A stretch of 64,000 nt of DNA, from NCBI RefSeq assembly GCF_030817215.1, contig NZ_JAUSZA010000001.1, forward strand, positions 1,772,501 to 1,836,500, in the 5' to 3' direction. Below, in pieces: positions 26,751 through 35,724 of this stretch. How positions within the stretch are numbered: position 1 is the stretch's first letter; every line of letters starts with the position of its first letter. Both the position numbers and the translations under genes were made by a program. The notes beneath the pieces were generated by a model. It was not told where the DNA came from. It was given only the letters and a program-made list of their open reading frames with translations, and did no database searches. The stretch comes from Paenibacillus sp. V4I3 (lineage in GTDB: Bacteria; Bacillota; Bacilli; Paenibacillales; NBRC-103111).

Positions 26751-27269
26751 ATGTTGCCAGATAAAATACATGCGCGTCATTTGGCGCAACTAGGGTTTCT
26801 GAAGGAAATTTTAGATGAGACAGGCCTAGCGACTAATTTATTGGAAAAATCCGAAGCGATTCCGCTTCACGTCCTCATGGCAGGATTCCAAGAGGACAAA
26901 AAAGGAAGGGAACGGTTCCTTCACTTTAGTTTTTTACCGCTGAATGATGATGAAATTGGCGCGATTCAGCTGCTGCAAATTTACAGTACGCTCCCCTTTC
27001 ATTTGCAAGAAGGGTCCCGCGATGCCGTGGCTTCTGTCCTGCTGGAAATTAACACAAGATTGCCGATCGGTCATTTTGGCATCAATGAACAGAATGAGCT
27101 GCACTATCGGTATGTATATAGTATTTCAGCGTCCAGCACTTTTGAAAGTGAAGAAGTGTTGGAGATTCTCAGCTTGTTTGTCTACATGTGCGATATGTTC
27201 GCTGAGCATGTTGAACTCGTAGCGAGTGGTGAAGCCTCTGCTGAGCAAGTTGTTCAATCTTTGAGATAG
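26751..27269 (+). CDS. YbjN/type III-chaperone-like small protein
   Basis: A 172-aa acidic soluble protein. The alternating pattern (LHFSFLPL, ALL-helical IQLLQIYSTLPF, then SVLLEINTRLPIGHFGINEQNELHYRYVYSI) and C-terminal helices resemble the YbjN / secretion-chaperone fold (GHFGIxxxxxLxYRY is typical). It begins 14 bp after the cargo-like gene and shares its transcript, so it may bind that protein. The assignment rests on pattern only. Confidence 0.6.
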   Translation: MLPDKIHARHLAQLGFLKEILDETGLATNLLEKSEAIPLHVLMAGFQEDKKGRERFLHFSFLPLNDDEIGAIQLLQIYSTLPFHLQEGSRDAVASVLLEINTRLPIGHFGINEQNELHYRYVYSISASSTFESEEVLEILSLFVYMCDMFAEHVELVASGEASAEQVVQSLR

Positions 27270-27283
27270 TTGAAATAAACCGA

Positions 27284-27318
27284 AAAACCGATTCCTTCCT
27301 TAGTAGGAGATCGGTTTT
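27284..27318. terminator. Bidirectional terminator
   Basis: AAAACCGAT (27284-27292) and ATCGGTTTT (27310-27318) form a stem with A and T runs on both sides. It can serve both the chaperone-like gene and the convergent lipoprotein gene. Confidence 0.85.
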
Positions 27319-27327
27319 TTGGCTGTA

Positions 27328-27969
27328 CTATTTGATTTTTGTCTGCAGCAGTTCAATAAGCTGCTTACCGGGATCTCTCATTTCTCCGCCAGCAGGACGA
27401 TTTCCATTGCCATTCTTGCCACCGGTTCGATCGGGTGCATTAGCATTTGGTTGTGCAGAAGCATCTGGTTTATTTTCTGTATTTCCAGATTCACCATTTT
27501 GATTGCCCTTGCCATTGCCGGTGTTTCCGTTATTTCGAGGACCATTTGCACCGCCGTTTCCTCGATTGCTCATACGCCCAGCTGAATCCTCTATAAATTT
27601 CTTCTGGGCATCCGTTAACTTTTCAAATAGCTTGGACTTGTTTTCATCACTAAGTTCAGCTTTAGTTACGATGTCTTGAGTAACGGGCAGCATGGATTGA
27701 GCCTGTTCCTTAGTAATGGTAAGTCCTTCTGCTTTGTCTAGCATGAGCAGGGTCTGGAATGTACTGAACATTTGTCTTTGTGCCGCACTCATGACAGGTC
27801 GGTCTTGAGCATTTTGCTTGCCGTCTGCCTGGGATTGTCCGTTTTGTTGTTGTTGCTGCGGTTGTGCTGAGCTTGCTGCAGCAGGTTGTGAGGATGACGG
27901 GTTCCCACAACCGCTTAGTATTACGGGGATTAGAATGCATAAGCCCGCTATTTTTGTCATTTTTATCAT
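27328..27969 (-). CDS. Hypothetical low-complexity lipoprotein
   Basis: A 213-aa protein with a lipoprotein signal ending in LSGC (Cys21). The ATG at 27969 lies 8 nt after AGGAG. The mature protein has a Gln/Ala/Ser-rich segment, a helical core of about 80 residues (AQRQMFSTFQTLLMLDKAEGLTI...FEKLTDAQKKFIED) and an Asn/Gly-rich tail. It is probably cell-surface anchored. No function is assigned; it is convergent with, and likely unrelated to, the accessory block. Confidence 0.75.
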   Translation of the reverse strand: MIKMTKIAGLCILIPVILSGCGNPSSSQPAAASSAQPQQQQQNGQSQADGKQNAQDRPVMSAAQRQMFSTFQTLLMLDKAEGLTITKEQAQSMLPVTQDIVTKAELSDENKSKLFEKLTDAQKKFIEDSAGRMSNRGNGGANGPRNNGNTGNGKGNQNGESGNTENKPDASAQPNANAPDRTGGKNGNGNRPAGGEMRDPGKQLIELLQTKIK

Positions 27970-28182
27970 ATGTATCACTCCTATCAGTCATCTTCTTCAC
28001 AATCGTACACGACAATTATGAAAAATCTGAGAAGAGAAGCTGAATGATACATAAAAGTTAGCTTAAAATGTGCTGAGGGATAAAGATTTGTAGTCCATAT
28101 AACACCTAAGATGGTGCAACCGAAGCTTTTGAGCCGCGACAAACATATGTAACACAAAGTTTACAACTGGGAGGTACTATTA

Positions 28183-28326
28183 ATGCAGGAGCTTGTTGGG
28201 GAGTGCAAGGAATGTAGAAAGCAAATTTTCTGCAACGATGGATTTATTAACGGCGTAGTGTTAGACGATAACACGTTAATATGCTTTGAATGTTTCAAAG
28301 GAGAGAGCGAAATCACAGCTGATTAA
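28183..28326 (+). CDS. 47-aa protein with two CxxC pairs (small zinc ribbon)
   Basis: ATG at 28183, 8 nt after GGGAGG; stop at 28324-28326. The sequence holds CKEC at residues 8-11 and CFEC at 38-41 around a short hydrophobic core (IFCNDGFINGVVLDDN), which suggests a single zinc-ribbon knuckle pair. Similar tiny proteins occur in Bacillales with unknown roles. Its good ribosome-binding site and Cys spacing support it as a real gene. Confidence 0.7.
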   Translation: MQELVGECKECRKQIFCNDGFINGVVLDDNTLICFECFKGESEITAD

Positions 28327-28353
28327 CAAAAAAAGAAGCTGCTCGAGCAGCTC
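28327..28353 (-). terminator. Terminator of the BASS transporter gene
   Basis: On the minus strand the perfect palindrome AGCTGCTCGAGCAGCT is followed by CTTTTTTT, just after the transporter stop. It overlaps the end of the small zinc-ribbon gene's transcript. Confidence 0.8.
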
Positions 28354-28358
28354 CTCAA

Positions 28359-29342
28359 CTAAACTTGTTTCACACTTTTGACCGTTAAGCTGGGAATATC
28401 ACTTTTCAAAGCGTAGCGTCTGTTCAGCAGAAAGCCGAAAAGGGAAGCTAGCGACTGCTGGAACAGCATGCCGAGTACAACGGGGACAGTCACCAGAGGC
28501 GGGAAGTAGGCAACTGCGAGTACCGCGCCAGCACTAATATTACGCATCCCGCTGTTAAACGTAAGTGCTACGACGACGTCTTGTTCCCATCGCATGAGCT
28601 TGGCAACCAGCCACCCGATGATGTAACCAAGTGAGGCTATGAAGAGTACAAATCCGGCCAAACCTAGTAATCTAGCATTAAAATCACGTAAATAAGGGGC
28701 GATTACGGAGCTGTTGATAGCGACAACGATGCCCATGGTTATTTTCGAAAAAGGACCTAGACGCTCACTCCATTGTTCTTTAATTTTGCCGCGTGTCCAT
28801 TGATTCAGCAGCATGCCAATGATAGAGGGTAGAACGATCATCAGGAACAGACCTTTCATCATCGCGAAGGAGTCCATCTGAACTTTGGTTCCAATTAACG
28901 CAGATAGTGTGTAGGGAACGACAAAAGGTGAAAGGATGGTGTCCATGAGAATAATCGATAAGGTGAGCATGATATTTCCGCGATAAATGGCTACCCAGAC
29001 GAAGCTTGAAATGCCAGTAGGAATGGCTGCTGCTAAGATGAGGCCAGTTATGGTCATGGGCTCATGGCTGTATACGACATGCCCGAGAACCAGCGCAATC
29101 AGCGGCATCGCGACATGTAGAATTAACAATGTGGTTATGAGTGGAAGAGGCTGAACGACGACTTTGACGAATTCTTTGAAGCTGGAGCTTATGCTGCCCG
29201 CGAAAGTCATAAAGGCAAACAACCAAGGGGATAAATAGGTGAATTCGGATAAATGACTGCCTAGCAATATACCGATGAGAACACTGACTGGTGTAATTAG
29301 CGGCAAGATTTTTTCTAATTGACGATTCAATTGAGACAACAT
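28359..29342 (-). CDS. Bile acid:sodium symporter (BASS) family transporter
   Basis: A 327-aa protein with about ten membrane segments. The MTFAGSISSSFKEF, AAAIPTGISSFVWV and FNSGMRNISAGAVLA segments correspond to the substrate and Na+ sites of BASS proteins (the crossover regions). Bacterial members move organic anions such as pantoate or 2-keto acids. It is divergent from the TetR gene, which may control it. The substrate is not readable from the sequence. Confidence 0.85.
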   Translation of the reverse strand: MLSQLNRQLEKILPLITPVSVLIGILLGSHLSEFTYLSPWLFAFMTFAGSISSSFKEFVKVVVQPLPLITTLLILHVAMPLIALVLGHVVYSHEPMTITGLILAAAIPTGISSFVWVAIYRGNIMLTLSIILMDTILSPFVVPYTLSALIGTKVQMDSFAMMKGLFLMIVLPSIIGMLLNQWTRGKIKEQWSERLGPFSKITMGIVVAINSSVIAPYLRDFNARLLGLAGFVLFIASLGYIIGWLVAKLMRWEQDVVVALTFNSGMRNISAGAVLAVAYFPPLVTVPVVLGMLFQQSLASLFGFLLNRRYALKSDIPSLTVKSVKQV

Positions 29343-29451
29343 TTAGGTGAACATCCTTCCTTTAAACTTCTTAGGCAGCTTTGTCTCCCTATTATATGAG
29401 TTGAAAGGGGTGGTGACTAGCCCCACATCGTTATTCGAGAAATGAAAACGT

Positions 29452-29480
29452 TTGCGATGAATTCGGCTATTGGCTATAAT
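29452..29480 (+). promoter_or_regulatory. Promoter of the TetR gene
   Basis: TTGCGA (29452-29457), 17 bp, TATAAT (29475-29480). Confidence 0.6.
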
Positions 29481-29499
29481 TGGAGTACATGCAAGGTGC

Positions 29500-29512
29500 T
29501 TACACTATGTAA
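29500..29512 (+). promoter_or_regulatory. Candidate TetR operator
   Basis: TTACA-CTA-TGTAA inverted repeat just downstream of the TetR-gene promoter, a position suited to autorepression. Confidence 0.4.
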
Positions 29513-29558
29513 ACAGGTTATTTTTTTATGGATAGCTTCTATATCGAGGAGTGTTTGT

Positions 29559-30212
29559 ATGAAAAGCAGATGGGAACAGGAATTAGAGGAGCAAAGAAAT
29601 AAACGGCGGGAGGAAATTATTCTAGCCGCTCAGGAGCTTTTTTTGGAAAAAGATTTGCACGGTGTAACGATGAAAGACATCGGACTTCAATTGGGGATCA
29701 GCCGTGTTACTCTTTATAAATATTATAACTCGATTGATGAGCTGGCATTTGAGGTTCAGATGAAGGTTCTGGACGATTTGTTTAGATGGGTCGATTCTCA
29801 CAAAATCGGTGAACGAGCCGAAGAGAAAATGCGAAACTTATTGTTAGCATGGCAGGATTTTACCCAGACTAGACCTAGCCATTTACGCTTTATTGGACTG
29901 TTTGATCACTATTACCGAGAAAAGTATCCAACCCGCGAATTGGAGGAGAAGTATAAAATATTCATCCAAAATGTCTTTCCATCACCTGTTCAGCTTATTC
30001 TGGAAGGCATTCAAGATGGCTCGATCCGGTCTGACCTTGATCCCGCCAAGACATCAGCCATGATTGCAAACACGATGATGAGTATGACGCAGCGGATGGC
30101 ATCAAGAGGAAACATTCTTCGTGTCGAACAAGAGATTGATCCAGGCGAGATGATGTTGCAGTTAATTGACATGATCATGGCCTATCTGAAACCCGAAGCG
30201 TCTTCTATCTGA
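29559..30212 (+). CDS. TetR/AcrR family regulator
   Basis: A 217-aa protein starting at the ATG 7 nt after GAGGAG. The N-terminal helix-turn-helix is clear: VTMKDIGLQLGISRVTLYKYYNSIDELAF. The C-terminal ligand domain is all-helical. It is divergent from the BASS transporter, with a palindrome between promoter and start. It probably represses itself and possibly the transporter in response to a small ligand. Confidence 0.88.
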   Translation: MKSRWEQELEEQRNKRREEIILAAQELFLEKDLHGVTMKDIGLQLGISRVTLYKYYNSIDELAFEVQMKVLDDLFRWVDSHKIGERAEEKMRNLLLAWQDFTQTRPSHLRFIGLFDHYYREKYPTRELEEKYKIFIQNVFPSPVQLILEGIQDGSIRSDLDPAKTSAMIANTMMSMTQRMASRGNILRVEQEIDPGEMMLQLIDMIMAYLKPEASSI

Positions 30213-30250
30213 TCACGCTAGCTTTCACGAGAGGGGAAGTCTATTCAACC

Positions 30251-32026
30251 GTGCAAATTCATACTTTGCCTCTGTTCAAAACACTGCGCTTTAAGTTGAT
30301 ATTTGGGTTACTCATTATTGTGATACCCATCGTAGTTTTCATGATCTATAACAATTTGTACGCCATCCAAGTTGTTCGAAATCAAGTGGCTCAATCGAAT
30401 AAAAATTTAATCAGCTTATATATGGGGCAGATCGACCGTAATTTGGATGAGGTAGACAAGTATTTATTCAACTTCGCTGCGCAAGACACGGGACTGCTTG
30501 TACTTGACGCGCAGCGAGATCAAAATGCCGATCGGTACTCTTTTACGAAAATTCAATTAAATAATAAGCTGTTAAAAGACCTCCCTAATTATAAATCAAT
30601 GGATATGTTCTTTGTTTACTCGGAGCCGAATCAAGATTTATTGACAGTTATGAGTGATCAAGTCACTTACACCAGACAGGAAGCCGTTGAAAATAGCATT
30701 AAGACCATTTTTCAGGACCAACGCGATGGTTCAAATCAGACAAGTCTGAAAGAATGGTTCATGCTTAAGCTTGGAGATCAATACTTTTTGACCCGTGTGA
30801 TCAAATATGGGAATGTCTATATCGGGGCATGGACGGATGCGAGTAAATTAATGGTTCCGCTGAACCTGGTCGATTTGGGCAACAACGGTAGGGCGCTGCT
30901 GGTTACGGACCTGTTCGAGACCATGTCTAACCAAGCTTTCGTACAAGAAAATCAAATTAATTTGAACGATGTTGGAACGGATTACAAACTCACTGGAAAA
31001 AACGAAAAATTTCTAGTCGTTGGCGAAAAATCCGCGAAAGGCCGTTTCAGCTTAATCGCTGCCATACCAGACAGCAAAATTCTAGAGAATCTTCCTTTCC
31101 TTCGCCGAATGGTATCGTTCATTTTGATGGGATCACTTATTCTGTTTCCTTTCATTTTGTTTCTTTTAAGGAAAATCATCTTGGTTCCGATAAACCGGAT
31201 CATGATGGCTATGAGGAGAATTGAAGACGGGAATTTGGACGTCCGCATCACATACAGCCCTTCTGTCATTGAATTCGACAAGATGAACCAATCCTTCAAT
31301 CGCATGATATCGCAAATACAGGAATTGAAAATTAATGTTTTGGAAGAACAATTAAATCATCAGAAGGCCGAACTCAAACATTTGCAGCTTCAAATTAATC
31401 CGCACTTTTTCCTGAACTCGTTGAACATTATTTATAATTTGGCACAGGTGAAAGACTTTGTATTGATTCAGGAAATGGCGCTTTGTCTCGTACAATATTT
31501 TCGCTTTATGTTTCGAAGCAACATGGCATTCGTCGCTTTAAGGGATGAGGTCCAGCATACTCTTAATTACTTTCGTATCCAAGAGATGCGGTTTCCTCAA
31601 AATTTGACTTATGATCTATCCGTTCCAGACAACCTGATGGATGAATTGGTTCCTCCGCTTGTTATTCAAACCTTTGTGGAAAATACGATCAAACACGCAG
31701 TTAGCATGGATAAACTGGTTCATATTGGTATAGCCATTGAAGCCACCCAAGATAAGAAAATAAAAATACGGGTTCAGGATACAGGAAAAGGATTTCCTGA
31801 AGACGTTTTGGCTCGGCTGCAGATGGAAATGGATATCGGTAACGGAGAAGGTCATCATATCGGGATATGGAATGTGCAGCGCCGATTGCGCCTCCTATAT
31901 CAAGATCACGCCCAGATCACGTTTTCAAATGGTGCAGGTCACGGCGCAGTGATTGAAATTCTCATCCCATTTCATGAGAAGAAAGGTGGAGAAAGCGATG
32001 CTTCAATTGCTGGTCGTGGACGATGA
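30251..32026 (+). CDS. YesM-like sensor histidine kinase
   Basis: A 591-aa membrane kinase with a GTG start. It has a membrane segment at ~13-34, a large outside sensor (~35-285), a second segment (~288-308), HAMP (~310-365), a His_kinase motif with phospho-acceptor His385 in INPHFFLNSLN, and a HATPase domain (ENTIKHAV; DTGKGFP; GIWNVQRRL). It overlaps the response regulator gene by 29 bp. This class controls neighbouring LplABC-type importers in response to sugars, consistent with the genes that follow. Confidence 0.93.
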   Translation: MQIHTLPLFKTLRFKLIFGLLIIVIPIVVFMIYNNLYAIQVVRNQVAQSNKNLISLYMGQIDRNLDEVDKYLFNFAAQDTGLLVLDAQRDQNADRYSFTKIQLNNKLLKDLPNYKSMDMFFVYSEPNQDLLTVMSDQVTYTRQEAVENSIKTIFQDQRDGSNQTSLKEWFMLKLGDQYFLTRVIKYGNVYIGAWTDASKLMVPLNLVDLGNNGRALLVTDLFETMSNQAFVQENQINLNDVGTDYKLTGKNEKFLVVGEKSAKGRFSLIAAIPDSKILENLPFLRRMVSFILMGSLILFPFILFLLRKIILVPINRIMMAMRRIEDGNLDVRITYSPSVIEFDKMNQSFNRMISQIQELKINVLEEQLNHQKAELKHLQLQINPHFFLNSLNIIYNLAQVKDFVLIQEMALCLVQYFRFMFRSNMAFVALRDEVQHTLNYFRIQEMRFPQNLTYDLSVPDNLMDELVPPLVIQTFVENTIKHAVSMDKLVHIGIAIEATQDKKIKIRVQDTGKGFPEDVLARLQMEMDIGNGEGHHIGIWNVQRRLRLLYQDHAQITFSNGAGHGAVIEILIPFHEKKGGESDASIAGRGR

Positions 32027-33614
32027 AATTCACGCTGTACGAGGGATAAAAGCGGGGGTACCGTGGGACCAACTTGGATTTTCAAAGGTTCATGAAGCTT
32101 TTAACATTCGACAGGCGAAGGAAATCTTTGGGGCCCAGAAAATTGATATTATGCTTTGCGACATTGAAATGCCGGAAGGTGACGGATTTCAATTGTTATC
32201 TTGGGTCAAAGAACACTCTCCAGATACCGAGTCCCTTTTTTTAACCTGTCATGCTGATTTCGAATTCGCGCAAAAAGCGATTCAATTGGGAAGTCTGGAT
32301 TATATGCTCAAACCTGTCCGCTTTCCGGAATTGGAGAAAGCCGTTCGAAATGCGATCGAACAATTGGAAAAGAAAAGAGGATTGATCCAATTTAATGAAA
32401 CCTATAAGCATTACTATCAGTTATGGGAATCGTACCAACCCATGGTTGTTGAGCGCTTCTGGCAGGATTTAATTCATAGGTCGATCCCTTCGAATAAGGT
32501 TCAAATCAAAGAAATTATGGCGAAGCAAAATATACCTTATAGCGATACAGCCTTATTTGTGCCGATATGGGTCAGTGTACAGCGTTGGCATAAAAAACTG
32601 ACTCTTCGTGAAGAAAAAATAATGGAATACGCCTTGCGCAACTCGTTGGAAGAATTGGCTGTACGGAAAGAGGCAAACGGCCAGATCGTTCAGGTCAAAA
32701 GCGGAGGGTTACTGGCCATCCTCTCGGTCGACCCGGGTAGCAAGATCGATAAAGAGAAGCTAACCAACGAATTACAGGGTTATATCGATGCTTGTAACCA
32801 TTACTTTTTCTGTGATCTTTGTTGTTATATCGGTACTCCCGTATATACAGAGGGAATGCTGGAGATGTTCGAATCCTTAGTCACGTTGGAGTCCAACAAT
32901 GTTACACAAACGAATAAAATCTTCTTTTTAAGCGAGCAACGATGCAGCTACGATACATTTCCGCTGCCCAAAATGAACGGTTGGGGGGAAATGCTCAAGT
33001 GTGGATGCAAAGGGAAACTGCTGAAAGAGATCGATCATAGTTTGGATGCGATGAAGCAAATGGAGAGACTCGATGCCAAATTGCTGCGCGGATTTTATGA
33101 GGATTTTCTGCAAATGATTCATCACGTATTACATTATAAGGGCTTGAGGGCGCATCAGGTTTTTTCGGAAGAACTTCTGTCTATGCAAGCATCGTCCGTT
33201 TCCCGTTCCATAGCTGATCTTAGACAATGGATAAACACGATGATCGAAGAAGCTGCGGGTCGCATTCATTCTGTGGATGAAAGTCAAACCGTTGTTGAAA
33301 AAGCGAAACACTATATCGCTCAGCACATCAACGAAGATGTATCGCGGGAAGATATCGCCAGCCATGTGAATATGAATCCGGACTACCTGACAAGAATTTT
33401 CAAGAAAGAAACCGGCTTGACGATTTCTGATTATATTCTCCAGGAGCGGGTAGAATTGGCCAAAGAAATGCTGGTGAAGACGGATCTTCAAATTGGAAGC
33501 ATCGCCGCTTCAGTGGGCTACAATAATTTTTCCCATTTCTCAAAAATGTTCAAGAAAGCGACGGCCATTAATCCACAGGATTACCGCAAATTATATGAAA
33601 CTTACCAAACATAA
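31998..33614 (+). CDS. YesN-like response regulator with AraC-type DNA-binding domain
   Basis: A 538-aa protein with its ATG inside the kinase gene end. The receiver domain (1-125) has the phospho-acceptor Asp55 in LCDIEMPEGDG and Lys in MLKPVRF. A central region of no clear family follows, then a C-terminal AraC HTH pair (VSREDIASHVNMNPDYLTRIFKKETG; IGSIAASVGYNNFSHFSKMFKK). It should activate the importer operon starting at 33767. Confidence 0.93.
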   Translation: MLQLLVVDDEIHAVRGIKAGVPWDQLGFSKVHEAFNIRQAKEIFGAQKIDIMLCDIEMPEGDGFQLLSWVKEHSPDTESLFLTCHADFEFAQKAIQLGSLDYMLKPVRFPELEKAVRNAIEQLEKKRGLIQFNETYKHYYQLWESYQPMVVERFWQDLIHRSIPSNKVQIKEIMAKQNIPYSDTALFVPIWVSVQRWHKKLTLREEKIMEYALRNSLEELAVRKEANGQIVQVKSGGLLAILSVDPGSKIDKEKLTNELQGYIDACNHYFFCDLCCYIGTPVYTEGMLEMFESLVTLESNNVTQTNKIFFLSEQRCSYDTFPLPKMNGWGEMLKCGCKGKLLKEIDHSLDAMKQMERLDAKLLRGFYEDFLQMIHHVLHYKGLRAHQVFSEELLSMQASSVSRSIADLRQWINTMIEEAAGRIHSVDESQTVVEKAKHYIAQHINEDVSREDIASHVNMNPDYLTRIFKKETGLTISDYILQERVELAKEMLVKTDLQIGSIAASVGYNNFSHFSKMFKKATAINPQDYRKLYETYQT

Positions 33615-33629
33615 GGTTCCTTAAACATG

Positions 33630-33665
33630 AGATCGTTCCCTTCTCGGGTTCGATCTTTTTTGTTC
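33630..33665 (+). terminator. Terminator after the two-component pair
   Basis: GATCG...CGATC stem with an inner CCC/GGG pair and a T run separates the regulator pair from the importer genes. Confidence 0.7.
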
Positions 33666-33766
33666 AAAAAGAAGTCGGAAATGCGATAACAGGAAGTCGG
33701 GAAACAGGTAGAGTGCATAGCGGCAGTTAGATATGATGAGAGTATAACGGAAGAGGGGGGAACGAT

Positions 33767-34759
33767 GTGGGGACAACGACAACAACTAGGGCAAATTCAG
33801 CGACCACGACAGCTGCTGGGATAACGGCAACGAAATCAATAACCAGAAAAAAACTGAGAAAGTTATGGAGGTATGCCCCTCTGTTTGTGATGGTCATACC
33901 CGAAATCATTTATCTGATCATCAACAACTATTTGCCGATGTTTGGCTTGATTATTGCGTTCAAAGACGTCAACTTCACGAAAGGAATTTGGGCCAGCGAT
34001 TGGGTTGGATTTAAAAATTTCGAGTACCTGTTCAAAACCTCCGACGCCATGCTGATTACCCGAAATACGATTCTATATAATTCGGCTTTTATTATCATTA
34101 ATTTGATCATCGCCGTTGGCGTAGCTATTTTGTTGAATGAAGTGAAGAAGAAATTATTTGCCCGGTTTTACCAAAGCGTCATTCTCATCCCCTATTTGAT
34201 TTCTATGGTTATTGTCGGTTATTTGGTGCTTGCCATGCTAAGCGGAGAAACCGGTTACATTAATAAACAAATCCTGCCTATGCTTGGAATGGATCCAATC
34301 TCATGGTATAGCGAAGCCAAATATTGGCCGTATATTTTGACCTTTGTGAACATTTGGAAGCATGTTGGATACCTATGTGTCATCTATTTAGCGGCGATTA
34401 TCGGAATCGACCCGGAATATTACGAGGCCGCAAGGATTGACGGAGCGAGTAAATGGCAGCAGATTACGAATATTACCATACCATTAATCACTCCGGTTAT
34501 TGTGATTATGACATTACTGCAAATCGGCCGCATTTTTTACTCCGAATTTGGTTTGTTCTATCAAGTTCCGCTTGATACGGGCGCGCTCTTTCCTACAACC
34601 AACGTTATCGATACGTATGTTTATCGGGCTTTACTAAGATTGGGCGACATCGGCATGTCTTCGGCAGCGGGCCTATATCAATCCGTTGTGGGATTCATTC
34701 TCGTACTCATCTCAAATTATGTGGTGAGCAAGCGAAACAGCGATAACGCTTTGTTTTAA
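33767..34759 (+). CDS. LplB-like ABC transporter permease
   Basis: A 330-aa permease with about six membrane segments. The GTG start follows GAGGGGGG; an ATG 2 nt earlier is out of frame. An unusual Thr/Ala-rich N-terminal tail of ~25 residues precedes the typical PEIIYLIINNYLPMFG start of LplB-type proteins. The EAA loop reads EAARIDGASKWQQI. It pairs with the next permease and the binding protein at 35725 for import of complex sugars. Confidence 0.92.
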   Translation: MGTTTTTRANSATTTAAGITATKSITRKKLRKLWRYAPLFVMVIPEIIYLIINNYLPMFGLIIAFKDVNFTKGIWASDWVGFKNFEYLFKTSDAMLITRNTILYNSAFIIINLIIAVGVAILLNEVKKKLFARFYQSVILIPYLISMVIVGYLVLAMLSGETGYINKQILPMLGMDPISWYSEAKYWPYILTFVNIWKHVGYLCVIYLAAIIGIDPEYYEAARIDGASKWQQITNITIPLITPVIVIMTLLQIGRIFYSEFGLFYQVPLDTGALFPTTNVIDTYVYRALLRLGDIGMSSAAGLYQSVVGFILVLISNYVVSKRNSDNALF

Positions 34760-34775
34760 TAAGGAGGGATACCCA

Positions 34776-35666
34776 ATGAAAGTAAAAAGTCAACTGTACC
34801 AAGCGATCATTCATGTATTCTTTATTGGCATTGTTTGTCTCTGTCTTCTTCCGTTTTTTCTGCTCGTGATTACTTCTTTTACCGATGAAATGACCATTGT
34901 GTCAGAAGGGTATTCCTTCCTACCGAGTAAATTCAGCCTGGCAGCTTACGAATTTTTGTGGAACGATTCCTCCAACATATTTCGGGCTTACGGTATTACC
35001 ATTCTGGTAACTTTAGTTGGTACGTTTGTGGGGCTATCGATCACTGCCCTATGCGCCTATCCATTATCTAGAAAGGATATGCTGATTCGCAAGCCGCTCT
35101 CGTTTATCGTGTTTTTCACACTGCTGTTTAACGGAGGTCTGGTCCCCACCTACCTGGTATATACACAAGTGTTCGATATGAAAAACACACTGCTGGCCTT
35201 AATCATTCCCGGTTTGTTATCCAATGGATTTTACGTGCTGATTATGCGAACCTTTTTTATGACTTCAATCCCAACCCCGGTTATTGAGTCAGCATCCATT
35301 GACGGGGCGGGGGAATTTAAAATCTTTTTCCAGATCGTGCTTCCGCTCTCTCTTCCCATTCTGGCTACGGTCGGATTGATGCAAACGATCGGCTATTGGA
35401 ACGATTGGTTCAACGGATTAATCTATGTGACCGACAGCAAGCTGTTCAGTTTGCAAAATTTGTTAAACCGGATTTTGTTAAACGCGCAATTTTTGTCAAG
35501 CAACGCGAGCAGCAGCACAACGGAACTTGCTGCAAGCAGTAACATTCCGATGGAATCGGTCCGGATGGCTATGGCGGTTATTGGGACTATTCCATTGCTG
35601 ATCGCATACCCTTTTTTCCAAAAATATTTCGTCAAAGGTCTCGTCATTGGAGCAGTCAAAGGCTAG
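34776..35666 (+). CDS. LplC/YtcP-like ABC transporter permease
   Basis: A 296-aa permease with six membrane segments and the EAA-type loop ESASIDGAGEFKIFFQI, where the first Ala is Ser. It starts 16 bp after the LplB-like gene with a GGAGGG site and ends in VIGAVKG, as in this family. It is the partner subunit of the same channel. Confidence 0.92.
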   Translation: MKVKSQLYQAIIHVFFIGIVCLCLLPFFLLVITSFTDEMTIVSEGYSFLPSKFSLAAYEFLWNDSSNIFRAYGITILVTLVGTFVGLSITALCAYPLSRKDMLIRKPLSFIVFFTLLFNGGLVPTYLVYTQVFDMKNTLLALIIPGLLSNGFYVLIMRTFFMTSIPTPVIESASIDGAGEFKIFFQIVLPLSLPILATVGLMQTIGYWNDWFNGLIYVTDSKLFSLQNLLNRILLNAQFLSSNASSSTTELAASSNIPMESVRMAMAVIGTIPLLIAYPFFQKYFVKGLVIGAVKG

Positions 35667-35724
35667 GCTATACTCGGCATCAGCCGGTTAGCATAAATGG
35701 AATATAAAACAGGGAGGCTACGAA

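Noticed and set aside
9372..27269. A complete contractile injection system
   Set aside because: No sheath, tube, baseplate, spike hub, tape-measure or AAA+ gene was found among the translated genes.
33765..33767. ATG at 33765 as start of the LplB-like permease
   Set aside because: It is out of frame with the permease; the GTG at 33767 is in frame and well placed.
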